Source: Gemmatimonadota bacterium (GTDB lineage Bacteria > Gemmatimonadota > Gemmatimonadetes > Palauibacterales > Palauibacteraceae). Taken from it: DNA of 6,389 nucleotides. Shown piece after piece: positions 1 to 6,389 of the stretch. Each line of letters begins with the position of its first letter. Positions within the stretch are counted from its first letter, which is position 1. Location: the NCBI GenBank assembly GCA_029863105.1, contig JAOTWC010000086.1, positions 1 to 6,389 of the forward strand. The letters run 5' to 3'. Made by a program: the position numbers and the translations under genes. Below the pieces are notes generated by a model, which did not search any database, had not been told where the DNA came from, and saw only the letters and a list, made by a program, of their open reading frames with translations.

Positions 1-805
1 TCATCCTCAAGCCGAGATGCGGCAGGCGCATGCTGATGTCGAAAGCCGCGCGCGGATCCATCGTCGGCCCGAGCAGCATCAACGACCCCAGGTGCAAATC
101 CATCAGGCCCATGATGAACTCCTCGGACCCGCAGATCGCGCCCCCGATGTAGTCGGAGGCTCCATTCATGAACTTGGTGAGACTGTGAACTACGACGTCC
201 GCACCCAGACGGATCGGGGACAGGATCAACGGGCTGAACGTGTTGTCGACGACCAGCTTCGCGCCGTGAGCATGGGCGAGGTCTGCCAGACGGGGGATAT
301 CGGCGACACGCAGCGTTGGATTGGCGACCGACTCCACGTACAGCACCTTCGTGCGCGTCGTAAACGCTTTCGCGAGGTTTGCCAGGTCACTCGTATCCAC
401 GAACGTCGTCTGGATGTCCGCCTTGGCCGGCAGGTAGTCCTTCAGCAGGGCGAACGTTCCCCCATAGATCGTATGGCTCGCAACGATGTGATCTCCGTGG
501 TTGCACAACTGCATCAGCGTACTGGAGATCGCGCCCATCCCACTGGCCGTGCAGTAGGCGTTTTCCGAACCCTCGAGGGCGGCAATCTGCTTGCCGAGCA
601 CGTAGACGGTCGGATTGAAATGGCGCCCATACAGGAAGCAGCCGCCGTCCTCCGGCCCTTTTCGGCCGCCGAAGATTTCGGGCAGGGTGTCGGCTTGCAG
701 CACGGTGAACGTGGTGCTCGTCTCGATCGACATGTTCACGCCACCGTGCTCACCGAACTCGTGGTGCATATCTGCAAGAGACTCGATCGGGTCGAAGTCG
801 CTCAT
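1..805 (-). CDS. Cys/Met-metabolism PLP-dependent enzyme (cystathionine gamma-synthase / methionine gamma-lyase-like), partial
   Basis: This is a fold-type I PLP enzyme of the trans-sulfuration family, which makes or breaks C-S bonds of cysteine, homocysteine or methionine derivatives in the cytoplasm. I translated it by hand: 268 residues are open without a stop to the window edge, and family members have about 400, so roughly the C-terminal third is missing. Visible landmarks are the phosphate-binding YGRHFNPT (residues 59-66), SGMGAI (88-93), the ring-stacking Tyr in HTIYGG (Y114), the PLP-nitrogen Asp in VVDNTF (D187), and the Schiff-base lysine in SLTKFMNG (K211). The numbering matches Pseudomonas methionine gamma-lyase as I recall it (Y59, R61, Y114, K211), which supports the ATG at 805; GGAGA lies 5 bases upstream. 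The methionine-lyase cysteine 116 is Gly here, and the usual His after TKxxNG is Ala, so the exact reaction is open. The gene is transcribed away from the glycan operon. The family is very likely; the substrate is unknown. Confidence 0.94.
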   Translation of the reverse strand, partial: MSDFDPIESLADMHHEFGEHGGVNMSIETSTTFTVLQADTLPEIFGGRKGPEDGGCFLYGRHFNPTVYVLGKQIAALEGSENAYCTASGMGAISSTLMQLCNHGDHIVASHTIYGGTFALLKDYLPAKADIQTTFVDTSDLANLAKAFTTRTKVLYVESVANPTLRVADIPRLADLAHAHGAKLVVDNTFSPLILSPIRLGADVVVHSLTKFMNGASDYIGGAICGSEEFIMGLMDLHLGSLMLLGPTMDPRAAFDISMRLPHLGLRM

Positions 806-810
806 GACAC

Positions 811-815
811 TCTCC
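811..815 (-). promoter_or_regulatory. Ribosome-binding site of the PLP-enzyme gene
   Basis: On the minus strand the sequence GGAGA stands 5 bases before the ATG at 805. It favours this start over the in-frame Met13 and Met25 codons, which would also cut into the conserved N-terminal arm of the family. Confidence 0.75.
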
Positions 816-1071
816 AGACGATGACAGTCTCGTTGTTACAGCCGACGCAGGGCTCCGTCTGCGGTAGTCGAATTTACGGCTTCGGCCGGTGGCGGGCACT
901 ACGCGGAGGTGTGGTGGAAGCGCCGCACAATCGATCAGGACCGTCTCGTGCGTCCGACGCTCTCTTGTTGGAAAGGCTGCAACAGCCGAATGTGCCCGAC
1001 ATCCGGGCGGCGTGGCACGGGCCGTGCTTCCCACATCTGATTCGGCCCGGTCACACGACACATCCGAGAAC

Positions 1072-1075
1072 GGAA
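1072..1075 (+). promoter_or_regulatory. Ribosome-binding site that supports the GTG start at 1082
   Basis: GGAA stands 6 bases before the GTG codon at 1082. The frame stays open far upstream (to position 17), so this site, the membrane-protein N-terminus that follows it and the lack of family-like sequence upstream are what decide the start. No in-frame ATG lies between 821 and the conserved region. Confidence 0.55.
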
Positions 1076-1081
1076 ATCCTC

Positions 1082-3121
1082 GTGGATTCCAACATACTCC
1101 CTCAGTCCGTGGAGCAACCCGCGACGGGTCGGCGCTGGGTTCGTGCCGCGTCGGTGGGAGTTCTCGGCGTCGCGGTTGCCGTTGGAGTGTGGGCGCGTTT
1201 CCGTGGACTGGGCTTTTCGTCGCTGGCCGCAGACGAGTATTACTTCGTCCGGAGCATCCGCCGGATCCTCGTGACCGGCATTCCCGCGTTCGAATCGGGC
1301 GGCTACTACGTCAGAGGGCTGCTGGTGCAGTACCTGACCGTGCCGGCCATGTGGCTCTCGGGGAGCGACGAGCTGGGCGTCCGGATTCCCTCCGCCCTGT
1401 TCGGTCTCGCGGCGTCAGTCATGGCGTACGCGTACGGTCGCCGCACAATCGGCCGCCCGTGGGCTCTCGCGCTCGCGGCGATGCTTCTGCTGTCCTCCTG
1501 GGAGGTCGAGTTTTCCCGGTTCGGCCGAATGTATGCCGGCCTTCAGTTCCTTACGCTGGCCTTTCTCGTTTCCCTGCACGATGTCATCGGCGGAATCCGC
1601 GGATGGCGCCGGTATCTGCCCGTCGTTCTCTGTCTGCTGGCCACGGCCACGCACGAAACGGCCATCTTCCTGATTCCGCTGCTCTTCCTGCCGGCTTTGT
1701 TCCCGGGTAGCCTCGGCGGGAGAAAGGCTGCGATCGGCTACACGCTGGCGGCCGGAGTGCCAGCGATCGCAGCTGTCGGCCAGCTGCTGATCGAGTTTCG
1801 CGGAATCGGCGTCCAGGATGCGCTGCCCGCCGGGTTCACCGCGGCGGGCGGATCGGCAGTCGTCCTGCCCGCGTTTCCGTTCTGGCATCTGGGCACTCCC
1901 GAGGCGAGCCTCGCGGCCGTCGGCGCCCTGTTGGGACTGGTCGGCCTGGGGTGCTGGCTGCTGCTCCGCCGCGATCGGATCGGCGGAGCTACCGCGGCGG
2001 CCGCGCTGTGCCTGGCCTGCGCCGTGTCTCACTTCCTGCTGCTCGGCCTCCTGCTCGGACTGCTGCTGGTCGTGCGGTATCGACTCCCGAGGACCGCGAA
2101 ACAGCTTCCGGCCGCATTCAAGTTGGGTCTGGCATCCCTGGCGGTCGCCGTCGGCTGGGTGGCATACGCCGGTTGGCTGACGTATGGAATCGGGTCTCGC
2201 GACTGGATCGAAGCAACGGGGTCGCTGTTGTTCAGCGAGGCCGTGTTCCGGGTGTTCGTATGGCCCGATCCGTCCGAGGCGGTGCTGACAGCGTGGCGGC
2301 TCGAATTGCCGACACTGGGCTGGTTGTTTGCGGCTGCACTGGTTTTCCAACTGGCGCTCAAAGCGCGAGACCCGTGGGAGGATTTCGTACGGAATCCCGC
2401 GTTCTTCGTGGCCTATCTGCTGCTCGTCCTGGGCGTGTTTACGACATCTCTGGTCACGACACGCTACACCTACTTCGCGTATCCCGTGGCGCTGGCGATG
2501 CTCGTTCTGTCTGTGCGCGACGCGGTTCGCCTGGTCGCCCGCCCGCGTTCCGTCACGGTGGAGGCAGCGCTCGGAGTTCCTGTCGCGCTGGCCTTGTTCT
2601 CACTCGGCGGCGACTTTTCCCCCCGTCACCTGGTGGAGGTCGGCTCCTATGCGGCTACCTACCGGACCGGAGCCTATCAGGAGCATGAGAACACGTGGTA
2701 TGCTCGGGATGACGATGTATCCACCGCAAATTTTGTAACGGATGCAGCCCGACCCGGCGATCTGGTGATCGCCGCGGAAACTCCGGCCATGTCGTACTAC
2801 CTGGATCTCGAGCACGCGGTGTACCTGGATCGGCGGGGTCACCGATTTGCAAACGTCAGCCGCGAACGCGGTACGCTGGATCTGTGGTCCGGCCGGCGAT
2901 TGCTGAGCACTCCGGAAGAAGTTGACGAGTTCACGCGGTGTGCCGAAGGTGCGATCTGGCTCGTACGGTCACTGAAGGAGACTCGATGGATCAATCCGCC
3001 CGAAATCTGGGCAGATCAGCTTGAGGACGTGGAGACGTCGTTTCAGAACCCGGATCGCTCGCAGGAGGTGCTGAGAGTGAGGCTGCGCCCTGACGCGTCC
3101 TGTCCCGGGGCTGGTCGATGA
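1082..3121 (+). CDS. GT-C membrane glycosyltransferase, GT39/ArnT (PMT_2) type
   Basis: This is a polytopic inner-membrane protein of 679 residues from the chosen GTG. It resembles enzymes that move a sugar from a polyprenyl-phosphate donor to an acceptor on the outer face of the membrane. After a short N-terminus and a first membrane segment (about 22-40) comes the acidic pair of the first outer loop, AADEYYFVR (D51, E52), the usual catalytic position in GT-C enzymes. The family-like blocks YYVRGLLVQY (75-84), ELGVRIPSALFG (97-108) and SRFGRMYAG (145-153) follow. About 12-13 hydrophobic segments extend to near residue 509. A soluble tail of about 170 residues (510-679) then contains RPGDLVIAAETPAMSYYLD, a pattern common in the periplasmic tails of such proteins. 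The stop overlaps the next gene by 4 bases (ATGA), so it heads the export operon. The frame is open back to position 17, but that part is antisense to the PLP gene and not family-like. The donor and acceptor cannot be told; the family is likely and the start moderately sure. Confidence 0.85.
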   Translation: MDSNILPQSVEQPATGRRWVRAASVGVLGVAVAVGVWARFRGLGFSSLAADEYYFVRSIRRILVTGIPAFESGGYYVRGLLVQYLTVPAMWLSGSDELGVRIPSALFGLAASVMAYAYGRRTIGRPWALALAAMLLLSSWEVEFSRFGRMYAGLQFLTLAFLVSLHDVIGGIRGWRRYLPVVLCLLATATHETAIFLIPLLFLPALFPGSLGGRKAAIGYTLAAGVPAIAAVGQLLIEFRGIGVQDALPAGFTAAGGSAVVLPAFPFWHLGTPEASLAAVGALLGLVGLGCWLLLRRDRIGGATAAAALCLACAVSHFLLLGLLLGLLLVVRYRLPRTAKQLPAAFKLGLASLAVAVGWVAYAGWLTYGIGSRDWIEATGSLLFSEAVFRVFVWPDPSEAVLTAWRLELPTLGWLFAAALVFQLALKARDPWEDFVRNPAFFVAYLLLVLGVFTTSLVTTRYTYFAYPVALAMLVLSVRDAVRLVARPRSVTVEAALGVPVALALFSLGGDFSPRHLVEVGSYAATYRTGAYQEHENTWYARDDDVSTANFVTDAARPGDLVIAAETPAMSYYLDLEHAVYLDRRGHRFANVSRERGTLDLWSGRRLLSTPEEVDEFTRCAEGAIWLVRSLKETRWINPPEIWADQLEDVETSFQNPDRSQEVLRVRLRPDASCPGAGR

Positions 3122-4026
3122 CGGACGCACGCCCGGTCTCGGTGCAGGTCTGGTCCAGCTCAGCCGGCCGCGTCCGCGTGCTGCGGACCCTGGCGGACAC
3201 GTGGCGAGAGATGATTCAGTATCGCCACCTGCTCTACCAGCTCACCATGCGGGACATCCGAATTCGGTACAAGCAGGCCGTCATGGGGTTCGGGTGGGCC
3301 ATCCTCCTGCCGATCCTGATCGTGCTGTCCGGGATCATCGTGCGCTACGCGATGAGCTACCTCTCCGGCACGGCACTCGCGACGGACGTAATCGCGGGCC
3401 TGGCAATCAAGGCCATCCCGTGGGCCTTCTTCGTCGGTGCGATACAGTTCTCATCGGGCGTCCTGATCGCGAATCAGAACCTGGTGACGAAGATCTATTT
3501 CCCGCGCGAGGTGCTCCCGATCGCGTCTGTCCTGGCGCAGGTGTTTGATAGTGCGATAGGGGGCATCGCAGTCGTCGTAGTCCTCCCGCTGCTGGGAGTC
3601 ACGTATGGGTGGACGGCGTTGTGGCTGCTCCCGCTGATGGCGTGTCTACTCGTGTTTACGCTGGGCCTGTCTCTACTTCTCAGCGCGGCCAATCTGTTCT
3701 TCCGGGACGTGAAGTACATCGTGCGGGTGGTCCTGACATTCGGAATCTTCTTCACGCCCGTGTTCTTCGAACCCGAGATGTTCGGCAGCACGGGCGCGCA
3801 ATGGATGATGCTGAACCCGCTCGCTCCCATACTAGAGGGGCTGCGACTGGCCGTTATCGAAGGTCATAATCTCTTCCAGACTCTGACCATCTCGGGAGCG
3901 GGCGCCGAGGTACTGGTGTGGTCTCCCTGGTATCTCGTGTACGTGTTCGCGCTCACCCTGTTCGGCACAGCCGCCACGGCCGTGCTGTTCCACCGCCTCG
4001 AGTTTCTGTTCGCGGAGTACATCTGA
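3118..4026 (+). CDS. wzm: ABC-2 type polysaccharide export permease (Wzm-like)
   Basis: This is the membrane half of an ABC transporter that exports lipid-linked O-antigen, capsule-like or teichoic-acid-like glycans across the inner membrane. It has 302 residues; the family usually has about 260-290, and the excess is a non-conserved N-terminus. The cytoplasmic gate helix YRHLLYQLTMRDIRIRYK (35-52) precedes the first membrane segment (about 57-80). Segments follow near 98-117, 135-160, 166-192, 200-218 and 269-291, which makes the expected six. Signature stretches are KIYFPREVLPIASV (125-138), FFRDVKYIV (194-202) and NPLAPILEGLR (233-243). The loop between the last two segments (about 219-268) is long, as in Wzm structures with re-entrant helices. 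The ATG overlaps the upstream stop (ATGA), and its own stop overlaps the ATPase start (TGATG). That points to coupled, balanced synthesis with the ATPase. The family is clear; the glycan is unknown. Confidence 0.93.
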   Translation: MTDARPVSVQVWSSSAGRVRVLRTLADTWREMIQYRHLLYQLTMRDIRIRYKQAVMGFGWAILLPILIVLSGIIVRYAMSYLSGTALATDVIAGLAIKAIPWAFFVGAIQFSSGVLIANQNLVTKIYFPREVLPIASVLAQVFDSAIGGIAVVVVLPLLGVTYGWTALWLLPLMACLLVFTLGLSLLLSAANLFFRDVKYIVRVVLTFGIFFTPVFFEPEMFGSTGAQWMMLNPLAPILEGLRLAVIEGHNLFQTLTISGAGAEVLVWSPWYLVYVFALTLFGTAATAVLFHRLEFLFAEYI

Positions 4027-5267
4027 TGGCGAACACGCTTGCGACAACGGGGATCGTAGCCGACGGGGTGTGGAAGAAATTCCACCGCGGAGAAGTGCAC
4101 GACAGCTTGAGGGACCTGATTCCGGCTGTGGCGCGCCGGCTTACGGGACGGGCGATCAAGCGAAGCGAACTCGGTGCCGACGATTTCTGGTCCGTGCGCG
4201 ATGTGTCGTTTCGCGTCGAGCCCGGCCAGGCGCTCGGGATCATAGGTCCCAACGGGGCCGGGAAGAGCACGACGCTTCGGATCCTTACCGGGATCATGCG
4301 CCCCGACCGGGGGTCGGTGGAGATCCGAGGACGCCTGCGGGCTCTGATTGAAGTTGCGGCGGGCTTTCATCCCGACCTGACCGGTCGCGAGAACATCTTT
4401 CTCAACGGCGCGATCCTCGGGATGACGACGGGCGAGGTGGCCAGCAGGATGGATGAGATCATCGATTTTTCGGGTATCGAGCCATTTCTGGATACGCCGG
4501 TCAAGCGGTACTCGTCGGGAATGATGGCGCGTCTCGGATTTTCGGTCGCGGCCCATATGGATCCCGAGGTGCTGCTCGTGGACGAGATTCTATCGGTCGG
4601 CGATCTGGCGTTCCAGAAGAAGTGCTATTCGTACATGCAGGGTCTGTCGGCGCGGGGCGTTGCGGTCGTGTTCGTATCCCACAACATGCCGGCGATTGCT
4701 CGCTTGTGTCAGAACACCATGGTGCTGCACGAAGGGGCGATTCGATTCCTCGGCTCGACCGACGAGGCGCAGCACGCCTACTACTCTCTCCTCGATGAGC
4801 AGAGTGCCAGGAAGGGCGAGTCCGCGGGACCGACGCTGGAGTCGTTCGAGATCCGCGATTCGGAAGGTCGCCCCAAGCGCGTGTTCGTCGCCGGCGAGCG
4901 CTGTACCGTCCGCGCGATCGTCCGGGCTGATCGAGCGTACCCGCGGTTTTCGCTCGGCCTTTCACTGGCCATGCCATCCGGTGAAGAGGTATTCCATACG
5001 ACGTCTCAGCGCCTGCATGAATCCACGGTTGACGCCCGGTCCGGAGACCTGATCGAGATGGAGGCGGATCTGGCAATGAACCTGGCCGGCGGATCGCAAA
5101 CGGTATACGTGCAATGCCACGACTATTCCGGCTCCCCGTCCGAGGTTCATCGCATGGCGGCCATGGAAATCCACGTCCAGAAGACGCCGGACTTCGGCGG
5201 GATCGCCTACCTGGATCCCCGGTTGAGGCTGCGGAAGGTCGAGTCTCCCGCCGGGGAAGACGGATAG
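4026..5267 (+). CDS. wzt: ABC polysaccharide export ATPase with C-terminal glycan-binding domain (Wzt-like)
   Basis: This is the ATPase partner of the preceding permease, 413 residues from the ATG that overlaps the permease stop; GGAG at 4014-4017 lies 8 bases before it. The nucleotide-binding domain occupies about residues 1-250. It has Walker A GPNGAGKS (74-81), LIEVAAGFHPDLTGREN (107-123, where Glu109 stands at the Q-loop position), a signature YSSGM in place of LSGGQ (162-166), Walker B VLLVDE (182-187), SVGD at the D-loop (190-193), and the switch His in FVSHN (H219). These variants are typical of the Wzt/TagH/RfbE subfamily. A linker rich in polar residues (about 255-270) leads to a predicted beta-sandwich domain (about 270-400) of the Wzt_C kind. 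In E. coli O8/O9a that domain binds the modified end of the finished chain and licenses export. Here it suggests that a particular glycan terminus is recognised. An upstream in-frame extension to 3918 is just the permease gene read in another frame. Confidence 0.95.
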   Translation: MANTLATTGIVADGVWKKFHRGEVHDSLRDLIPAVARRLTGRAIKRSELGADDFWSVRDVSFRVEPGQALGIIGPNGAGKSTTLRILTGIMRPDRGSVEIRGRLRALIEVAAGFHPDLTGRENIFLNGAILGMTTGEVASRMDEIIDFSGIEPFLDTPVKRYSSGMMARLGFSVAAHMDPEVLLVDEILSVGDLAFQKKCYSYMQGLSARGVAVVFVSHNMPAIARLCQNTMVLHEGAIRFLGSTDEAQHAYYSLLDEQSARKGESAGPTLESFEIRDSEGRPKRVFVAGERCTVRAIVRADRAYPRFSLGLSLAMPSGEEVFHTTSQRLHESTVDARSGDLIEMEADLAMNLAGGSQTVYVQCHDYSGSPSEVHRMAAMEIHVQKTPDFGGIAYLDPRLRLRKVESPAGEDG

Positions 5268-5272
5268 GACCG

Positions 5273-6389
5273 GTGCGAGCGCTGCTGAAGCGTGTCCTGC
5301 CAGCGGTCGTGCCGAGGTTTCTGAGGCGATCCGTCGACACGGCTCAGGCCCGATGGTGCTGGGTGCGTATGAGGTTGCCGCAGCGCCCACGGCGGACGGG
5401 CGAGCGCGGCGATGCGCTGCGTCTCGGCCTCCTGGCCATGAGTTTTCCGCCGGAGACAGGAGGCGGAGCGTTCCGTCCTGCATCGTTCGCCCGCTATGCG
5501 TCAGAGGCGGGGGTACACGTGACTGTCGTTGCGGCCCGGGCTCGACAGCAACTCACTGAAGCCGGGCGGTACCTGGCCGGTCACATTCCCGCGAACGTCG
5601 TCGTCCATCGCGCGCAGCCAGTGGCGCAGTTCGCGTTCCCGAAGCTGCTGCCGGTTCTCGGGGGAGGCTTCCTCGAGCTGATCGATATGCACGAAACAGC
5701 CAACCGTGTGTTCCGCAAAAGGTGGCCCGACGCCATTCTCGCTACCGGTCCCCAGTTCTACACGTTCGTGGCCGGTCTGCGGCTGGCCGCCCGTTACCGA
5801 TGTCCGCTCGTACTCGACTACCGCGACGAGTGGACCGAGTGTCCGTTCGATTTCGTCCAGGCCGGCGAGTTGGACCGCCGGTGGGAGAAACGATGTCTCG
5901 CCGCAGCGCAGCTGGTGATCTTCACGACGGAGAGTCAGCTGGCCCACGCGATCGACAAGTTTGCCGAACTCGACGAGGCCCGGTGCGCCGTCATGCCGAA
6001 CGGGTGGGAGCCAAGAGACTGGCAGGACGTCCCGCCCTATGATCCCACGCGCTTCACCGACGGTCCGCGCGTCGTGTCCTTCGTCGGCAACCTGGGGAAT
6101 CACACTCCGCCGGACGAGTTCATGGACGAACTCGAAGCGATCCTTGCGCGGCGGCCCGACCTGCGCGAGCGAATTCGGTTCCGGTTCGTGGGTCACCAGT
6201 CGCCCGGCTCCGCCGAGCGGCTGGCGGCGTTTTCGTATCCCGAGATGCTCGAGTCCGTCGAGCACGTCCCCAAGTCGGACGCGTCACGCCTGATGCGGGA
6301 GAGCGCCGCCCTCCTGCTGCTCAATGGCCGCCGACTGCACCGCTACATTCCGGGCAAACTCTACGAGTATCTGGCGGCCGGTCCTCCTG
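5273..6389 (+). CDS. Glycosyltransferase, GT-B fold, family 4-like, partial
   Basis: I translated 372 codons without a stop from a GTG 5 bases after the ATPase stop; the gene runs off the right edge. It is most like family 4 retaining glycosyltransferases, which use nucleotide sugars in the cytoplasm. The first Rossmann strand with its glycine loop is LRLGLLAMSFPPETGGG (49-65), followed by the acceptor-side LVLDYRDEWTECPF (179-192). The C-terminal donor domain begins after VMPNGW (240-245), with VVSFVGNLGN (267-276), RFRFVGHQ (302-309), and the donor-site stretch YIPGKLYEYLAAGPP (358-372, E365 being the conserved Glu). The first Glu of the EX7E motif is Arg357 here, as also happens in relatives. 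The N-terminal 48 residues before the Rossmann fold are rich in Arg and may form a basic membrane-contact helix; alternatively translation starts at Met33 (5369). The ribosome-binding site is weak, so the start is uncertain. It probably builds the glycan that the neighbouring transporter exports. Confidence 0.88.
   Translation, partial: MRALLKRVLPAVVPRFLRRSVDTAQARWCWVRMRLPQRPRRTGERGDALRLGLLAMSFPPETGGGAFRPASFARYASEAGVHVTVVAARARQQLTEAGRYLAGHIPANVVVHRAQPVAQFAFPKLLPVLGGGFLELIDMHETANRVFRKRWPDAILATGPQFYTFVAGLRLAARYRCPLVLDYRDEWTECPFDFVQAGELDRRWEKRCLAAAQLVIFTTESQLAHAIDKFAELDEARCAVMPNGWEPRDWQDVPPYDPTRFTDGPRVVSFVGNLGNHTPPDEFMDELEAILARRPDLRERIRFRFVGHQSPGSAERLAAFSYPEMLESVEHVPKSDASRLMRESAALLLLNGRRLHRYIPGKLYEYLAAGPP

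Larger units (their letters stand above)
806..1081. other. Divergent intergenic region between the PLP-enzyme gene and the polysaccharide operon
   Basis: These 276 bases separate two divergently transcribed genes and should carry the promoters for both. I see no protein-like reading frame that belongs to a recognisable family. On the minus strand there is a TAAATT (871-876) that could be a -10 element, but no acceptable -35 lies 16-18 bases upstream. On the plus strand TTGTTG (965-970) resembles a -35 box, but the hexamer 17 bases later (GAATGT) is a poor -10. A short perfect hairpin, GGCTG-CAA-CAGCC, lies at 975-987, and the octamer ACAGCCGA occurs twice (838-845 and 982-989). These may be chance at this base composition. 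The gap is non-coding with fair confidence; no specific regulatory site is established. Confidence 0.6.

Noticed and set aside
871..899. Possible minus-strand sigma-70 promoter with TAAATT as the -10 element for the PLP gene
   Set aside because: The sequence 17-18 bases upstream (GTGCCC or AGTGCC) does not resemble TTGACA, and a single AT-rich hexamer is expected by chance.
975..987. Hairpin GGCTG-CAA-CAGCC as a terminator or operator
   Set aside because: It has a five-pair stem with no T-run after it, and it lies between divergent genes where no terminator is needed. An operator role is possible but unsupported.
965..993. Possible plus-strand promoter: TTGTTG, 17-base spacer, GAATGT
   Set aside because: The -10 hexamer matches the consensus at only about two positions, so it is not supportable.
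889..1710. A 273-codon plus-strand frame across the intergenic gap and the start of the glycosyltransferase
   Set aside because: The product is Arg/Pro/Ser-rich without hydrophobic segments, while the overlapping frame gives a clear GT-C membrane protein.
1415..2350. A 311-codon minus-strand open frame opposite the GT-C glycosyltransferase
   Set aside because: Its product is rich in Gln, Arg and Glu with no family-like motif, as expected for the antisense of a Leu/Ala-rich membrane protein in high-GC DNA.
4501..5340. A 279-codon minus-strand frame opposite the ATPase gene
   Set aside because: It has a low-complexity Arg/Pro/Ser-rich product with no motif, and the opposite strand encodes an unambiguous Wzt.
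5501..6265. A 254-codon minus-strand frame opposite the GT4 gene
   Set aside because: No recognisable motif, whereas the plus strand gives ordered GT-B motifs over its full length to the window edge.

Overview
The window is high-GC bacterial DNA (roughly 60-65% G+C by eye) and densely coding. It holds five protein genes and one divergent intergenic gap. The first gene (minus strand) and the last gene (plus strand) both run off the window edges. The organism cannot be fixed from the sequence. High GC and a Wzm/Wzt-type surface-polysaccharide locus fit an environmental bacterium, for example Gemmatimonadota, Acidobacteriota, Pseudomonadota or Actinomycetota, but this is a guess.

Layout: positions 1-805 (minus) encode the first 268 residues of a Cys/Met-metabolism PLP-dependent enzyme related to cystathionine gamma-synthase and methionine gamma-lyase. 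Positions 806-1081 are a non-coding gap between divergent genes; ribosome-binding sites are visible at both ends but there is no convincing sigma-70 promoter. Positions 1082-6389 (plus) are one tightly packed operon of four genes: a GT-C membrane glycosyltransferase of the GT39/ArnT type (679 aa), an ABC-2 polysaccharide-export permease (Wzm-like, 302 aa), its ATPase with a C-terminal glycan-recognition domain (Wzt-like, 413 aa), and a cytoplasmic GT4-type glycosyltransferase (372 residues visible). The joins are a 4-base ATGA overlap, a 1-base TGATG overlap and a 5-base gap, which suggests translational coupling.

Inferred joint function: the GT4 enzyme and others outside the window assemble a lipid-linked glycan on the cytoplasmic face. 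Wzm/Wzt exports it, with the Wzt C-terminal domain probably checking its terminal structure. The GT-C enzyme probably adds a sugar from a polyprenyl-phosphate donor on the outer face of the inner membrane. The PLP gene is divergent and is probably metabolic, not part of the glycan pathway. I see no RNA genes, CRISPR arrays, mobile elements or sizeable repeats. The families are all known; the points worth checking are an altered active site in the PLP enzyme, the GT-C plus ABC-exporter pairing, the Wzt-C domain, and a misleading antisense frame that extends the glycosyltransferase gene by 355 codons.
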